A DNA stretch of 62,340 bases. It comes from Nitrospirota bacterium. GTDB lineage: Bacteria > Nitrospirota > Leptospirillia > Leptospirillales > Leptospirillaceae. Every line of letters begins with the position of its first letter. Within the stretch, counting starts at the first letter, position 1. Positions 54,089-62,185 of the stretch are shown here, piece after piece. The stretch is from the NCBI GenBank assembly GCA_021826965.1, contig JAKAYA010000009.1, positions 1 through 62,340 of the forward strand. Direction: 5' to 3'. The position numbers were made by a program, and so were the translations under genes. The notes under the pieces are model-generated. The model did no database searches, was not told the DNA's origin, and was given only the letters and a program-made list of their open reading frames with translations.

Positions 54089-54777
54089 CCGATCCGTTCG
54101 ATCACCCGTCTCTGAAAAAACTTCTGGTTCCCATGTGGATCGTCTGGGGCGCTTTTCTTCTGGTTCTTCGGTCGGGGGGGCCCGAGGCGATATCGCATCC
54201 GCACATGGGGGCCGATGGCGAGGGCGAAGATGTCCCCGGATTCTCGGCCCCGCACTACCAGCCGGTGGCGAACGCGAACGGGCCTGCTGTGCCGGCAGGC
54301 CCTGTGTTCAATCCGGCTCCGACGATCAGACCGATGTCCGATCTTTCTTCCGGACCGCTCGGGCAATCGCCGGGGGCCTTTGTTCCGCCCTCCCCGTCTT
54401 CGTCCCTTCCGATCCAGCCCTACTCCGTGCCGCTTCCTTCAGCGGTTCTCGGGATGTCTTCGGGGACGGTCCAGCCGGCCGCTCCGGTCCTCTCCTTTGG
54501 GCTGACAGGGGGTGGAGTGCCGCAGATCTCAACGGGAAGCAGCGTTCCGTCCATCACGTATTTTTCGATGGGTCCGGCATCTCTTTTGAACCAGTTCGCC
54601 CAGCCGCCCATGGTCCCCTTCGGTCAGGTCGGCGTCCAGCCACAGGCTTATGTGTCCGGACTGTCGGTCGTGGGGACTTTTCCAAACCCGTTCACGCCGA
54701 CCTGCAACTACTACTTTTTTCCGAATTGCGGCCAGAATGGGGGTTTCTCCACGAATTTCCGGTACTCCACCCGCTAG
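54085..54777 (+). CDS. Unknown membrane-anchored Pro/Ser/Gly-rich protein in the proteasome operon
   Basis: The 230-residue protein starts at the ATG overlapping the pafA stop (ATGA), so it is translationally coupled to the Pup ligase. Residues ~12-30 form one hydrophobic helix (LLVPMWIVWGAFLLVL); the rest is low in charge and rich in Pro, Ser, Gly and Val, with no recognisable domain. Two Cys (CNYYFFPNC) near the C-terminus could form a disulfide. Topology suggests an exported, largely disordered domain. I find no resemblance to known proteasome accessory proteins such as Bpa or Cpa. It could simply have joined the operon by chance. Confidence 0.7.
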   Translation: MTDPFDHPSLKKLLVPMWIVWGAFLLVLRSGGPEAISHPHMGADGEGEDVPGFSAPHYQPVANANGPAVPAGPVFNPAPTIRPMSDLSSGPLGQSPGAFVPPSPSSSLPIQPYSVPLPSAVLGMSSGTVQPAAPVLSFGLTGGGVPQISTGSSVPSITYFSMGPASLLNQFAQPPMVPFGQVGVQPQAYVSGLSVVGTFPNPFTPTCNYYFFPNCGQNGGFSTNFRYSTR

Positions 54778-54801
54778 CTCCTCCCGTCAGCTCCTCCCGT
54801 C
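54776..54801. repeat. Tandem 13-bp duplication at an operon end
   Basis: AGCTCCTCCCGTC occurs twice back to back (54776-54788 and 54789-54801). It starts inside the TAG stop of the unknown gene and fills most of the 28-nt gap to the convergent MFS gene. Confidence 0.9.
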
Positions 54802-54805
54802 AGAT

Positions 54806-55990
54806 CTATTTTCTGGCAGACCGGTGGGCGACCGCGAGCAAAAGAAGCCCCGCTCCCGCTGCCGCCGCGCCAGTCCAGAACCCATCGGCCATTTTCCCCC
54901 TGTCCCACATCTCCGACACGACGGGCTGGAGGAGCAACATGCCCGACGCCCCTGAAATTTCGAGCCAGGAATATGCTTTCAGCCGGCCGGCACCGTCGGA
55001 AAGAATTCCCGTCAGAGACTTTGATCCGACGCTGACCAGAACTTCGGACACTCCCCACAGGGTCATGCCTGCCAGGTAGAAGTCCGTCCGGTTGTCCCCC
55101 GCTCCCAGGCAGGAGAGAGCCAGGACAAGAAGACTTGCACCCGCGAAGATGAGGGTCCAGGGGGATCGCTTCCGGTCTCCTGTCAGGAGGATAGCGCACA
55201 GAACGTGGGCAACGCTGGCCAGGACGAATCCGGCTCCCATCATGCGTTCCTGTCCGGTATTCTTGCCGAACTGGAACATGAGAAGGGTTGCCGGAAAGAG
55301 CCCCATCCGGATCAGGAGGTGAGCGGACAGAAAAAGGAAGAGCGCGCGAGCGGATTTCCGGATTTTTTCCGTCGGTATCACAGGAATGTCGGGATGCTCG
55401 GAGGCGATCCGGGCCCGTCGGGTCGCCCGGAAAGAGAGCCAGACGCAGGCCAGACCGGGCAGTGCCGTCATTTCGAGAAGTGTCGGGGCGGAGAGTGTTC
55501 CAAGAAAGGCAACAGCGAAAAGGGGTCCGAGAATTCCTCCCGTCTGGTCGAGGGCCCGAATCGTGGCAAATGACGCGGGAAGTGCAGAGGCCGGAAGGGT
55601 CAGAGACAGGAGGGTGTCCCGTGAGGGACCCCGGATCCCCTTGCCAAACCAGGACAGGCCCTTCAGGACGATCAGATGCCAGGGGGCCCAGGCCAGGGCC
55701 ATCAGGGGGGATGCGACCATCGACAGGGCATAACCCAGCCGGATCCGTCCACCGGGGGATCCCGGACCCGTCGAAGAGCGGGCAGTGAGGCTTCCTCCGA
55801 TTCGGCAGAATTCGGATACGATTTCGAGCAGCGAAAGCGTCATGGCGGTTCCACCCAGCTGCAAAAGCCACAGCGGCAGAACCACATGGGCCATTTCGTA
55901 GGAAAAGTCGGCAAAAAGACTGGTGAGCCCGAAGAGGATCGTCAGCGGATGGTTCCGTCCGGTCGTGAAGGATTCTTTTTTCGTGTTCAC
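54806..55990 (-). CDS. MFS transporter
   Basis: The 394-residue protein has about twelve helices. Features include a SLFADFSYEMAHVVLPLWL first helix and KGLSWFGKGIRGPSRDTLL, a pattern seen in MFS proteins related to multidrug or sugar-phosphate carriers. The GTG at 55990 overlaps the stop of the upstream exchanger-like gene (GTGA) and has AGGGAAG before it; the open frame extends to 56077 but inside that gene. Substrate unknown. Confidence 0.88.
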   Translation of the reverse strand: MNTKKESFTTGRNHPLTILFGLTSLFADFSYEMAHVVLPLWLLQLGGTAMTLSLLEIVSEFCRIGGSLTARSSTGPGSPGGRIRLGYALSMVASPLMALAWAPWHLIVLKGLSWFGKGIRGPSRDTLLSLTLPASALPASFATIRALDQTGGILGPLFAVAFLGTLSAPTLLEMTALPGLACVWLSFRATRRARIASEHPDIPVIPTEKIRKSARALFLFLSAHLLIRMGLFPATLLMFQFGKNTGQERMMGAGFVLASVAHVLCAILLTGDRKRSPWTLIFAGASLLVLALSCLGAGDNRTDFYLAGMTLWGVSEVLVSVGSKSLTGILSDGAGRLKAYSWLEISGASGMLLLQPVVSEMWDRGKMADGFWTGAAAAGAGLLLLAVAHRSARK

Positions 55991-56892
55991 GGTTTCTTCC
56001 CTGCGGTGAACCAACTGGCGAAAAGAACGGCCAGGAGAAGAAACCCCATGGTGTAGTGGCGAGCGGTCAGGATCCATGGGGAAAGGGCGAGACCGATCGC
56101 TGGCGGGACGGTGAGCTGGAAGCCGATCGCTCCCCAGACGATGTCGAATCCGTGATTCCGTTCGCCTTTCCGGAGGAGAAGAAGAAGAGCCAGGGCTTCA
56201 GGCGATTCCGTTGCCAGCGCGGAAAGAACCATTGAAATCCAGAATGGAGCCGGTCCGGGATGAGCCTGCTGCCAGGCGAAGAGACCGGACAGGAAAATGC
56301 GGGGTCCGGCGATGATCAGGAAGGAAGCCGTCAGGAAAAGCGCGATCTCCCGAAAGGGACGAAAGGGCAAGGCCAAAGCCGGATCCCGCGGGGTTTCCGG
56401 GTCCGGATGGAGTGTCAGAAGGGAAACGCCGAAGAGGCCGAGGAGAAGACCGGCGGTCAGAAGGTGCAGCCGGGGAGACGGGGTCTTTCCCGCCGCGAGG
56501 GCGAAAGCCAGGGCAAATGCCAGAAGCGGAATCTCCCGGCGAAGCTGTCCGGGTCTCGCGCTCGTTTGCCCGCGTGTCCGGACGAGATACAGAGGCCACA
56601 GGAGCAGGAGAAGAAAAGACGGCGCTCCCAGGATTGCCCCTACGCCGATGTCCAGAGAAGAATCCGGGGGATGTGAAAGACCGTCTGCCGGTGTCCGGAA
56701 GGCCATCAGAGGGAGAATCGCTTCCGGCAAGGAAAGGGACAGAATGCCCAGGATCCGCATGCCGAGAGGATGTCCCCGAAAGAGGTTTTCCACGAGTTGT
56801 TCCGCTGACCGGGAAAAAAGGACGCTGCCGGCCAGAATCAGGGAGAAGCCTGTCAGAAGGGTCAGGAGATCGTCATCTGTCGATGGGGTCAT
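55987..56892 (-). CDS. Cation/calcium exchanger-like membrane protein
   Basis: The 301-residue protein has about ten helices in two inverted repeats typical of CaCA exchangers. The alpha-1 repeat reads GILSLSLPEAILPL and the alpha-2 repeat SALATESPEALALLL, each with the Pro-Glu that binds cation. NHGFDIVWGAIGFQ fits the GN-containing loop in altered form. It likely exchanges Ca2+ or another cation for Na+ or H+. It is coupled to the MFS gene by a GTGA overlap. Confidence 0.82.
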   Translation of the reverse strand: MTPSTDDDLLTLLTGFSLILAGSVLFSRSAEQLVENLFRGHPLGMRILGILSLSLPEAILPLMAFRTPADGLSHPPDSSLDIGVGAILGAPSFLLLLLWPLYLVRTRGQTSARPGQLRREIPLLAFALAFALAAGKTPSPRLHLLTAGLLLGLFGVSLLTLHPDPETPRDPALALPFRPFREIALFLTASFLIIAGPRIFLSGLFAWQQAHPGPAPFWISMVLSALATESPEALALLLLLRKGERNHGFDIVWGAIGFQLTVPPAIGLALSPWILTARHYTMGFLLLAVLFASWFTAGKKP

Positions 56893-57198
56893 GACGGTCC
56901 GGAGGGGAGCGGAGAAATCCGGGAGACCGGCGACTTTCGCGCAGGTCGAAGTTGTCTGTTGGCCCGTTCGGGAAGATCACCGGCAACGGGAGGGATCGCC
57001 CGGTTGCCCGGTTCATTGGTGTACATCGGAATTTTTTCTCCTCCGGAGACGGACAAAGCCTCCGTTTTTTCTGGTAAACTATACCAATCCACCTTGAAAC
57101 TCAATGCAGTCGGGAAAAGGCCTGGCGGGGACACTCTGCCGGAACTGACAGATGCGTCCCGATGGGGCGAAACAGTCTGCTAAGAAAGGGGAAGTGTC
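56893..57198. other. Divergent intergenic region, no gene seen
   Basis: This 306-nt gap lies between the exchanger-like gene (minus) and the small membrane protein at 57199 (plus). It is GC-rich on the left and more AT-rich at 57060-57090, where AACTATACC resembles a -10; I see no clear -35. Short open frames here lack coding features. Confidence 0.5.
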
Positions 57199-57660
57199 AT
57201 GCCCGTCCACGACCGGATGCGTCCAGTCTCCCGGCGTCTGAATCCGCTGCCTTTCATCGTCGTGTTTTTGATTCTCGGACTTCTGATTTATTTCGTGGCT
57301 TATCCCATCGAGCGACTTTTTCTCGGGAGCCGTCTGACCGGACATTCCTCCCCGGTCGTTTTTCCGGTTCCGGGGGCCGTCGGATACCTGAAGGCCGAAG
57401 ACGGGTACACGATTTTTGCGGCGGAAGACCGAAAGAATCTTGTGGACTGGCAGAAAGATCTGCTGGATCCGATCCGGCAGAGGCAGGCCCGTTCTTTCCT
57501 GGAAAAAGGAGAGGTGGTCGTTCTCCCGTCAGGTACTTCGGCCGTGTCCGTCACCCCGAAGGAGGGAAAGGTCCAGGTCCTGTCGGGGGACATGTTTGGC
57601 AAGACTGTCTATGTTTTCCTGAACCATGTCCGTTTTGTGGTGCTACCGGACCACCGGTAG
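57199..57660 (+). CDS. Unknown single-pass membrane protein
   Basis: The 153-residue protein has a basic N-terminus, a strong membrane helix (18-36, FIVVFLILGLLIYFVAY) and an extracytoplasmic domain of mixed beta/alpha type with VVVLPSGTSAVSV and a C-terminal strand VRFVVLP. No family recognised. GGGGAAG lies ahead of the ATG. A perfect hairpin covers its stop codon. Confidence 0.68.
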   Translation: MPVHDRMRPVSRRLNPLPFIVVFLILGLLIYFVAYPIERLFLGSRLTGHSSPVVFPVPGAVGYLKAEDGYTIFAAEDRKNLVDWQKDLLDPIRQRQARSFLEKGEVVVLPSGTSAVSVTPKEGKVQVLSGDMFGKTVYVFLNHVRFVVLPDHR

Positions 57661-57661
57661 C
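57642..57661 (+). terminator. Hairpin over the stop codon
   Basis: GCTACCGG-ACCA-CCGGTAGC is a perfect 8-bp stem with a 4-nt loop that includes the TAG at 57658-57660. There is no T-run; it may stabilise the mRNA end or slow ribosomes. Confidence 0.45.
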
Positions 57662-57734
57662 CTGAAAATACGGATAAGGAAAGACCGAAAACAGGAGCCG
57701 TGAAAAAAGAAGAACAAGGAAGGAGAAAAGTCCG

Positions 57735-58175
57735 ATGAACTGGAAAGACAAGGACGACGATCAGCGCAGATGCAGGTCCGGATCTTCTCGAGGGTGGAGG
57801 AGCGTGTTCCAAAAGACGGCAGAAATGTGTGCCCTTTTATCCTTCCTGCTTTTTTTCCTTTTCCTGCGACCAGCCCACTCGGAATCCTGTACTCCCCGGG
57901 CCGCTGCCCTGACCGGAAATCCCGAGGCAGAAAATTTGCTGGGGCTGGCCTACATCGACGGAAAAAAGGGGTGTGCCCAAAACAGCGAAAGGGGAATCCG
58001 CTGGCTGAAGAAGGCGGCGGCGGCCGGGAGCCAGAATGCGGTCGACAACCTTTGCTGGGCGTATGGTGGCGGTTACATGCCGGACAAGAAAGGGAACCGG
58101 GTCGCCAATCCGCTCCTTCCCGTCCATCCCGGAAAGAAGTCTTACTGGTGCGGAAAATCGGACATTCCAGAGTAA
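57735..58175 (+). CDS. Exported Sel1-repeat protein
   Basis: The 146-residue protein has a signal peptide or anchor (residues ~31-48, MCALLSFLLFFLFLR) and one or two Sel1-like repeats (NPEAENLLGLAYIDGKKG; NSERGIRWLKKAAAAGSQNAVDNLCWAY). Sel1 repeats are TPR-like protein-binding modules. Four Cys in the mature part may form disulfides. It converges with ectD, 36 nt apart. Confidence 0.75.
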   Translation: MNWKDKDDDQRRCRSGSSRGWRSVFQKTAEMCALLSFLLFFLFLRPAHSESCTPRAAALTGNPEAENLLGLAYIDGKKGCAQNSERGIRWLKKAAAAGSQNAVDNLCWAYGGGYMPDKKGNRVANPLLPVHPGKKSYWCGKSDIPE

Positions 58176-58211
58176 AAGGCGGCCGTTCGGCAGACGGAGT
58201 GGTTCACCGGC

Positions 58212-59129
58212 TCAGACAAAGCGTTCCGGACGGATCGCCAGGGGTTCGAATCGCAGGCGTTCGGCAACGAAATCCGGCCTCGGCGGACGTGTGCGAAGCG
58301 CATCGTTCACGGCGTTTTCCGTGTGGTTGTAAACATAAAACAGGTTGGTGCGCGGATACGGCGTAATATTGCTGTTGGACCCGTGCATGATGTTGCAGTC
58401 GAAAAAAACGGCGCTTCCGGCGGGGGCGATGACTCCGGCTATGCCATAGCGGTCCGCGAGTTTCTCCAGACTTTCCCTGTCAGGAACCCCGTACTCCTGT
58501 TTGCGAAGGGATTGCCGATAGTGGTTTTCGGGGGTTTCTCCCACGCAATGGATGAAATGGCGGTGTGAGCCGGGAATCAGCATCAGCGGTCCGTTGAAGG
58601 CATCATTTTCGGTCAGGAGGATCGAGCAACTCACCGCCCGCATGCCGGGCATGCCGTCTTCCGCGTGCCACGTTTCGAAGTCCGAATGCCAGTAAAACTC
58701 CTTGCCCGTGAATCCGGGTTTGAAGTTGAGACGGGACTGGTGAATGTAGACGTCGCCCCCCAGGAGGAAACGGGCGACACCCGCGATCCGTTCGTCCGTC
58801 GCAACCCGGGAGAAGAGGGTGTTGTCCCGGTGGATGGCGAACACCGAACGCACCGTGTCGCCTCCCGGCTCCCGAATCGTTTTTTCCGACGACCGGATGT
58901 CCGGATCCGTCCTTAAACGTTCAACTTCATTCCGGAAGATTTCGACTTCCTCGGCTGTATAAATTTTGGGCAGCACGAGGAACCCGTCCCTTTCAAACTG
59001 TTTTGCCTGTTCGTTCGAGAGGGGAGGGAGAGACCTGTCTCCCGGATGAAGAACGGGATCTTTTCGATCCAGCCAGAGGGGAGTCGGACTCTGTCGGGTG
59101 GGGTATCGGTCATCGATCCTGCTTTGCAT
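58212..59129 (-). CDS. ectD: Ectoine hydroxylase EctD
   Basis: The 305-residue Fe(II)/2-oxoglutarate dioxygenase converts ectoine to 5-hydroxyectoine. Iron ligands are His148, Asp150 and His249; the EctD signature FYWHSDFETWHAEDGMPGMR is intact. The 2-oxoglutarate Arg lies in YPRTNLFYVYN. Last gene of ectABCD. The ATG follows AGGAACCGC. Start and length are as usual for the family. Confidence 0.97.
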   Translation of the reverse strand: MQSRIDDRYPTRQSPTPLWLDRKDPVLHPGDRSLPPLSNEQAKQFERDGFLVLPKIYTAEEVEIFRNEVERLRTDPDIRSSEKTIREPGGDTVRSVFAIHRDNTLFSRVATDERIAGVARFLLGGDVYIHQSRLNFKPGFTGKEFYWHSDFETWHAEDGMPGMRAVSCSILLTENDAFNGPLMLIPGSHRHFIHCVGETPENHYRQSLRKQEYGVPDRESLEKLADRYGIAGVIAPAGSAVFFDCNIMHGSNSNITPYPRTNLFYVYNHTENAVNDALRTRPPRPDFVAERLRFEPLAIRPERFV

Positions 59130-59198
59130 GCGGTTCCTCCTGGGAAGGGCCTGGTTTTTGCCCTTCCCGGCTTGAACGGTTGAAAGAGTATCCGGTCT

Positions 59199-59594
59199 TC
59201 AGGAGAGGGATTCGGCTTCCAGCGGGTAGACCCCGTTTTCGTCGTGGACTTCCTTTCCGCTCAAGGGCGGATTGAAAACGCAGGCGAGCTTCAATTCCGT
59301 GATGCCCCGCAGCAGATGATCGTCGTGACGGTCCAGAGCGTAGATCGTTCCCGGACGGATTGGGTGGACGATTCCGTCGGACAGCGTTTCCACCTCTCCT
59401 TCGCCGCTGATGCAGTAGACGGCTTCCAGATGATTCCGGTAGCAGATGTGGGTTTCGGTGTTGGCATAGATGGTTGTGATATGGAACGAAAAGCCCATCT
59501 GGTCGGCCTTCAGGAGAAGGCGGGTGCTCTCCCATGTGGGGGTGACCACCCGTCTTTCACTTTTCTCTGCTTCCTGCAATGTTCGGACGATCAT
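59199..59594 (-). CDS. ectC: Ectoine synthase EctC
   Basis: The 131-residue cupin cyclises N-gamma-acetyl-diaminobutyrate to ectoine. The start [16 protein letters not shown], metal and substrate region [15 protein letters not shown], and [11 protein letters not shown] fit EctC. ATG 59594 follows AAGGAG at 5 nt. It lies 23 nt after ectB. Confidence 0.96.
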   Translation of the reverse strand: MIVRTLQEAEKSERRVVTPTWESTRLLLKADQMGFSFHITTIYANTETHICYRNHLEAVYCISGEGEVETLSDGIVHPIRPGTIYALDRHDDHLLRGITELKLACVFNPPLSGKEVHDENGVYPLEAESLS

Positions 59595-59617
59595 GAAAAC
59601 TCCTTGTTGTTCAGGGG

Positions 59618-60895
59618 TCAGGAAGACCGTTTGGAGGCTGGTTCGGAAAGGACGTCGGCGAATGCTGCTTCCAGAATGTCCATGGCCCGGTCGATCTGTT
59701 CCTTGGTGACGGTCAGCGGACTGAGGCATTTTACGACTTCGGCGTTGGAGCCGCAGGTTTCGAGGATCAGTCCGTTTTCGAAAGCGCGCGAACAGACAGC
59801 GTCTGCGGTTTCCCCGTCCGGACAGGCGATGCCCAGCATCATGCCGCGTCCCTTGACCTTGAGGGAGTGGGGCCCGTGCCGGACAACAATGCGGTTGAGC
59901 CGTTCGGCCAGGTGGCGGCTTTTTCCCCGGACGTTCCGGGCAAAGGCATCATCGCTCCAAAAATGTTCGAGAGCGGCGGTGGCCGTGACAAATGCGTGGT
60001 TGTTTCCCCGGAAGGTGCCGTTGTGTTCGCCGGCCTTCCATTGGTCGAGTTCTTCTTTCATCAGGACGATCGCCAGGGGCAGACCGAAGCCGCTGAGCGA
60101 CTTGGACAGGGTGATGATGTCGGGAGAGATTCCCATGTCTTCGAAGCTGAAAAAATGGCCTGTCCGCCCGCATCCTGCCTGAATATCGTCGATGATCAGA
60201 AGCATCCCGTGCTTTCGACAGAGCTTTTCCAGTTTCCGCATCCAGTCGGCGGAGGCGGTGTTCAGGCCACCTTCTCCCTGGACGACTTCGACGATGGCGG
60301 CCGCCGGTTTGTCGATCCCGCTCGAAGGGTCATCGAGCATTTTTTCCATCATGGCGATGGTGCTGACCTGTTCCCCGAAGTAATTGGCGTAGGGCATGCG
60401 GCTGACATGCGACAGGGGAAACCCGGCCCCTCCTCTGTGATGCCGGTTTCCGGTGGCGGCGAGTGCGCCGATGGAACATCCGTGAAATCCGTTCGTGAAG
60501 CTCAGGACATTTGTCCGTCCGGTGACCTTTCGGGCGAGCTTGAGTGCGGCTTCCACGGCGTTGGCGCCCGTCGGTCCCGTGAATTGCATCCGGTAATGTC
60601 CCATCTTCCGGGGGTTCAGAATCAACCGGTTGAACGTCTCGATGAACCGTTCCTTGGCGGCTGTATAGAGGTCCAGACTGTGGGTGATTCCGTCCTGCTG
60701 GATATAGTCGATCAGGGCCTTTTTGAGGACGGGATGGTTGTGCCCGTAGTTCAGTGTGCCCGCTCCGGCCAGAAAGTCGAGATAATGCTCTCCTTCCGTC
60801 GAGACCAGTTCGACGCCTCGGGCTTCCCGGAAAACGGCGGGAAAGGATCGGCAATAACTGCGGACGGTGGATTCGTTTTCTTCGAAAATCTTCAT
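59618..60895 (-). CDS. ectB: Diaminobutyrate-2-oxoglutarate transaminase EctB
   Basis: The 425-residue class-III PLP aminotransferase makes L-2,4-diaminobutyrate from aspartate semialdehyde. [49 protein letters not shown] and the PLP lysine in ITLSKSLSG are diagnostic. Its ATG overlaps the ectA stop (ATGA). Confidence 0.97.
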   Translation of the reverse strand: MKIFEENESTVRSYCRSFPAVFREARGVELVSTEGEHYLDFLAGAGTLNYGHNHPVLKKALIDYIQQDGITHSLDLYTAAKERFIETFNRLILNPRKMGHYRMQFTGPTGANAVEAALKLARKVTGRTNVLSFTNGFHGCSIGALAATGNRHHRGGAGFPLSHVSRMPYANYFGEQVSTIAMMEKMLDDPSSGIDKPAAAIVEVVQGEGGLNTASADWMRKLEKLCRKHGMLLIIDDIQAGCGRTGHFFSFEDMGISPDIITLSKSLSGFGLPLAIVLMKEELDQWKAGEHNGTFRGNNHAFVTATAALEHFWSDDAFARNVRGKSRHLAERLNRIVVRHGPHSLKVKGRGMMLGIACPDGETADAVCSRAFENGLILETCGSNAEVVKCLSPLTVTKEQIDRAMDILEAAFADVLSEPASKRSS

Positions 60896-61479
60896 GGTTC
60901 CTCCTGTGTCAGGTGTAATGGGCCGACGGTGGAAAAAGGTCCTCCGCGATACAGGATCTCTTCGTCGTGCCCTTTCCCGAAATGCGTCTCTCTGTCGAAG
61001 AGAAGACGCGTGGAAAACGGCGCTTCCCGCTGGGCGAAAAGTTTCTGGAAAAGACTCCTGGAGGGGCCGTTTTCCGGGGAGATGGTCGTTTCCAGGTACC
61101 GGATCCCCGATCGGATCGTTCGATCGAGAAGAGTCCCGAGCAGGGACAGGGCCAGTCCTTGACCCCGTGAATCCGGATCGACGGCGACTTGCCAGATGAA
61201 AAGAGTGTCGGGAGTCCGGGGGATAAGGTACCCGGATGCGAAAGCCGCCACTCGTCCGTCCTCTCTTTCCGCCAGAAGGGATGTATCAGCGAAATGCGTG
61301 CACTGAAGAAGGTTGGCGTAAAGGGAATTGACATCCAGTGGAGAACAACGCGCGATCAGGGCATGCACATTTCGGCCATCCCGGTCTGTTGGCGGACGAA
61401 AAAGGATAGAACGCCCGGATCTCTCGCGAAAAGAGGCTGGGAGATCCGAAAGAGCCGGAGAAATGTTTTCACTGGTCAC
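60892..61479 (-). CDS. ectA: Diaminobutyrate acetyltransferase EctA
   Basis: The 195-residue GNAT enzyme acetylates L-2,4-diaminobutyrate at N-gamma. RPPTDRDGRNVHALIARC, DVNSLYANLLQCTHFADTS and the acetyl-CoA site VAVDPDSRGQGLALSLL are typical. GTG start at 61479 with AAGGAGG upstream. First gene of ectABCD; no ask_ect or ectR is adjacent on this side. Confidence 0.96.
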   Translation of the reverse strand: MTSENISPALSDLPASFRERSGRSILFRPPTDRDGRNVHALIARCSPLDVNSLYANLLQCTHFADTSLLAEREDGRVAAFASGYLIPRTPDTLFIWQVAVDPDSRGQGLALSLLGTLLDRTIRSGIRYLETTISPENGPSRSLFQKLFAQREAPFSTRLLFDRETHFGKGHDEEILYRGGPFSTVGPLHLTQEEP

Positions 61480-61545
61480 GGGCGACCCTCCTTAGTGGGA
61501 TGTCATGGAACGGGCGTCCGGTCAGGATGGCAAACGGTCCATGCT

Positions 61546-61551
61546 TTTATA
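61546..61551 (-). promoter_or_regulatory. Candidate -10 box for ectABCD
   Basis: TATAAA on the minus strand lies inside the palindrome CTTTTATAAAAG (61544-61555), which would give a leader of about 60 nt before ectA. No good -35 is present, as is common for osmotically induced promoters that need an activator or alternative sigma factor. Confidence 0.35.
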
Positions 61552-62043
61552 AAAGACGCGTCACCGGAAAAAAACAATTGGCCGTCTGGCCGATCCTGAA
61601 AGAATCTTGTTGTGGCGCCTATGTCCAGAACGTTGCGGGATGGTGCGCTGTCGGAGTTCGATGTCGGGTGAGACTGGTGGTTTCAGGGGCTGACCGCTGC
61701 GCACCCGGAAGTCCTCTCCCGGATAGGGCAGTAAATTTTTTCCTCTCTTATTTATTTTCTGATTTTCTTGCCGTCTATTCTGTTACGCATCATCACGTCT
61801 GGCGCGCGGAAAAGCCTTTCCGGACGCGTCGGCCGATGAAGCCCCGAAGATCACTCGAACCGTTTGTGCATGTTTATAGTCTTGCAACTGAAGAAAAGAA
61901 TGTCAAACCCAAAATCCCATTTTTGGAACCGGATTTCTTGATTTTGTCTTTCTGTTTTGGGGTTTTTTATTTTTTTTGGATTCATTTTCGTCGGGCCGGA
62001 AATCTTTTTGGGATTTTTTTATTAAAAAAAGTCTTTTTATGGG

Positions 62044-62072
62044 TTGCCGTGATGGTGTGTCGATGCTAGCAT
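62044..62072 (+). promoter_or_regulatory. Candidate sigma-70 promoter of the ProP-like gene
   Basis: TTGCCG (62044-62049) and TAGCAT (62067-62072) are separated by 17 nt, within the AT-rich block. It is a moderate match to consensus. Confidence 0.45.
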
Positions 62073-62185
62073 GAGGAAATTCCCCTTGGTTTTCTGATCC
62101 TGTTGTGTTCAGAAAGTCAGGGGGATTCTGTTTTTGTATCCGGAGGTCAATCAGAAAGAACAGACAGATAGAACGGGGGATGCGC

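Larger units (their letters stand above)
61480..62185. other. Long AT-rich divergent intergenic region
   Basis: About 700 nt lie between ectA (minus) and the ProP-like gene (plus). The half from 61735 to 62045 is very T-rich on the plus strand, in strong contrast to the GC-rich genes around it. A stem CCCC..TTTCTGA / TCAGAAA..GGGG (62082-62124) lies in the leader of the transporter. An open frame spans much of the region but reads as Trp/Phe/Arg-rich translation of intergenic DNA. Confidence 0.6.

Noticed and set aside
61500-62069. 189-codon open frame between ectA and the ProP-like gene
   Set aside because: Composition follows the AT-rich intergenic DNA; no ribosome-binding site or recognisable fold.
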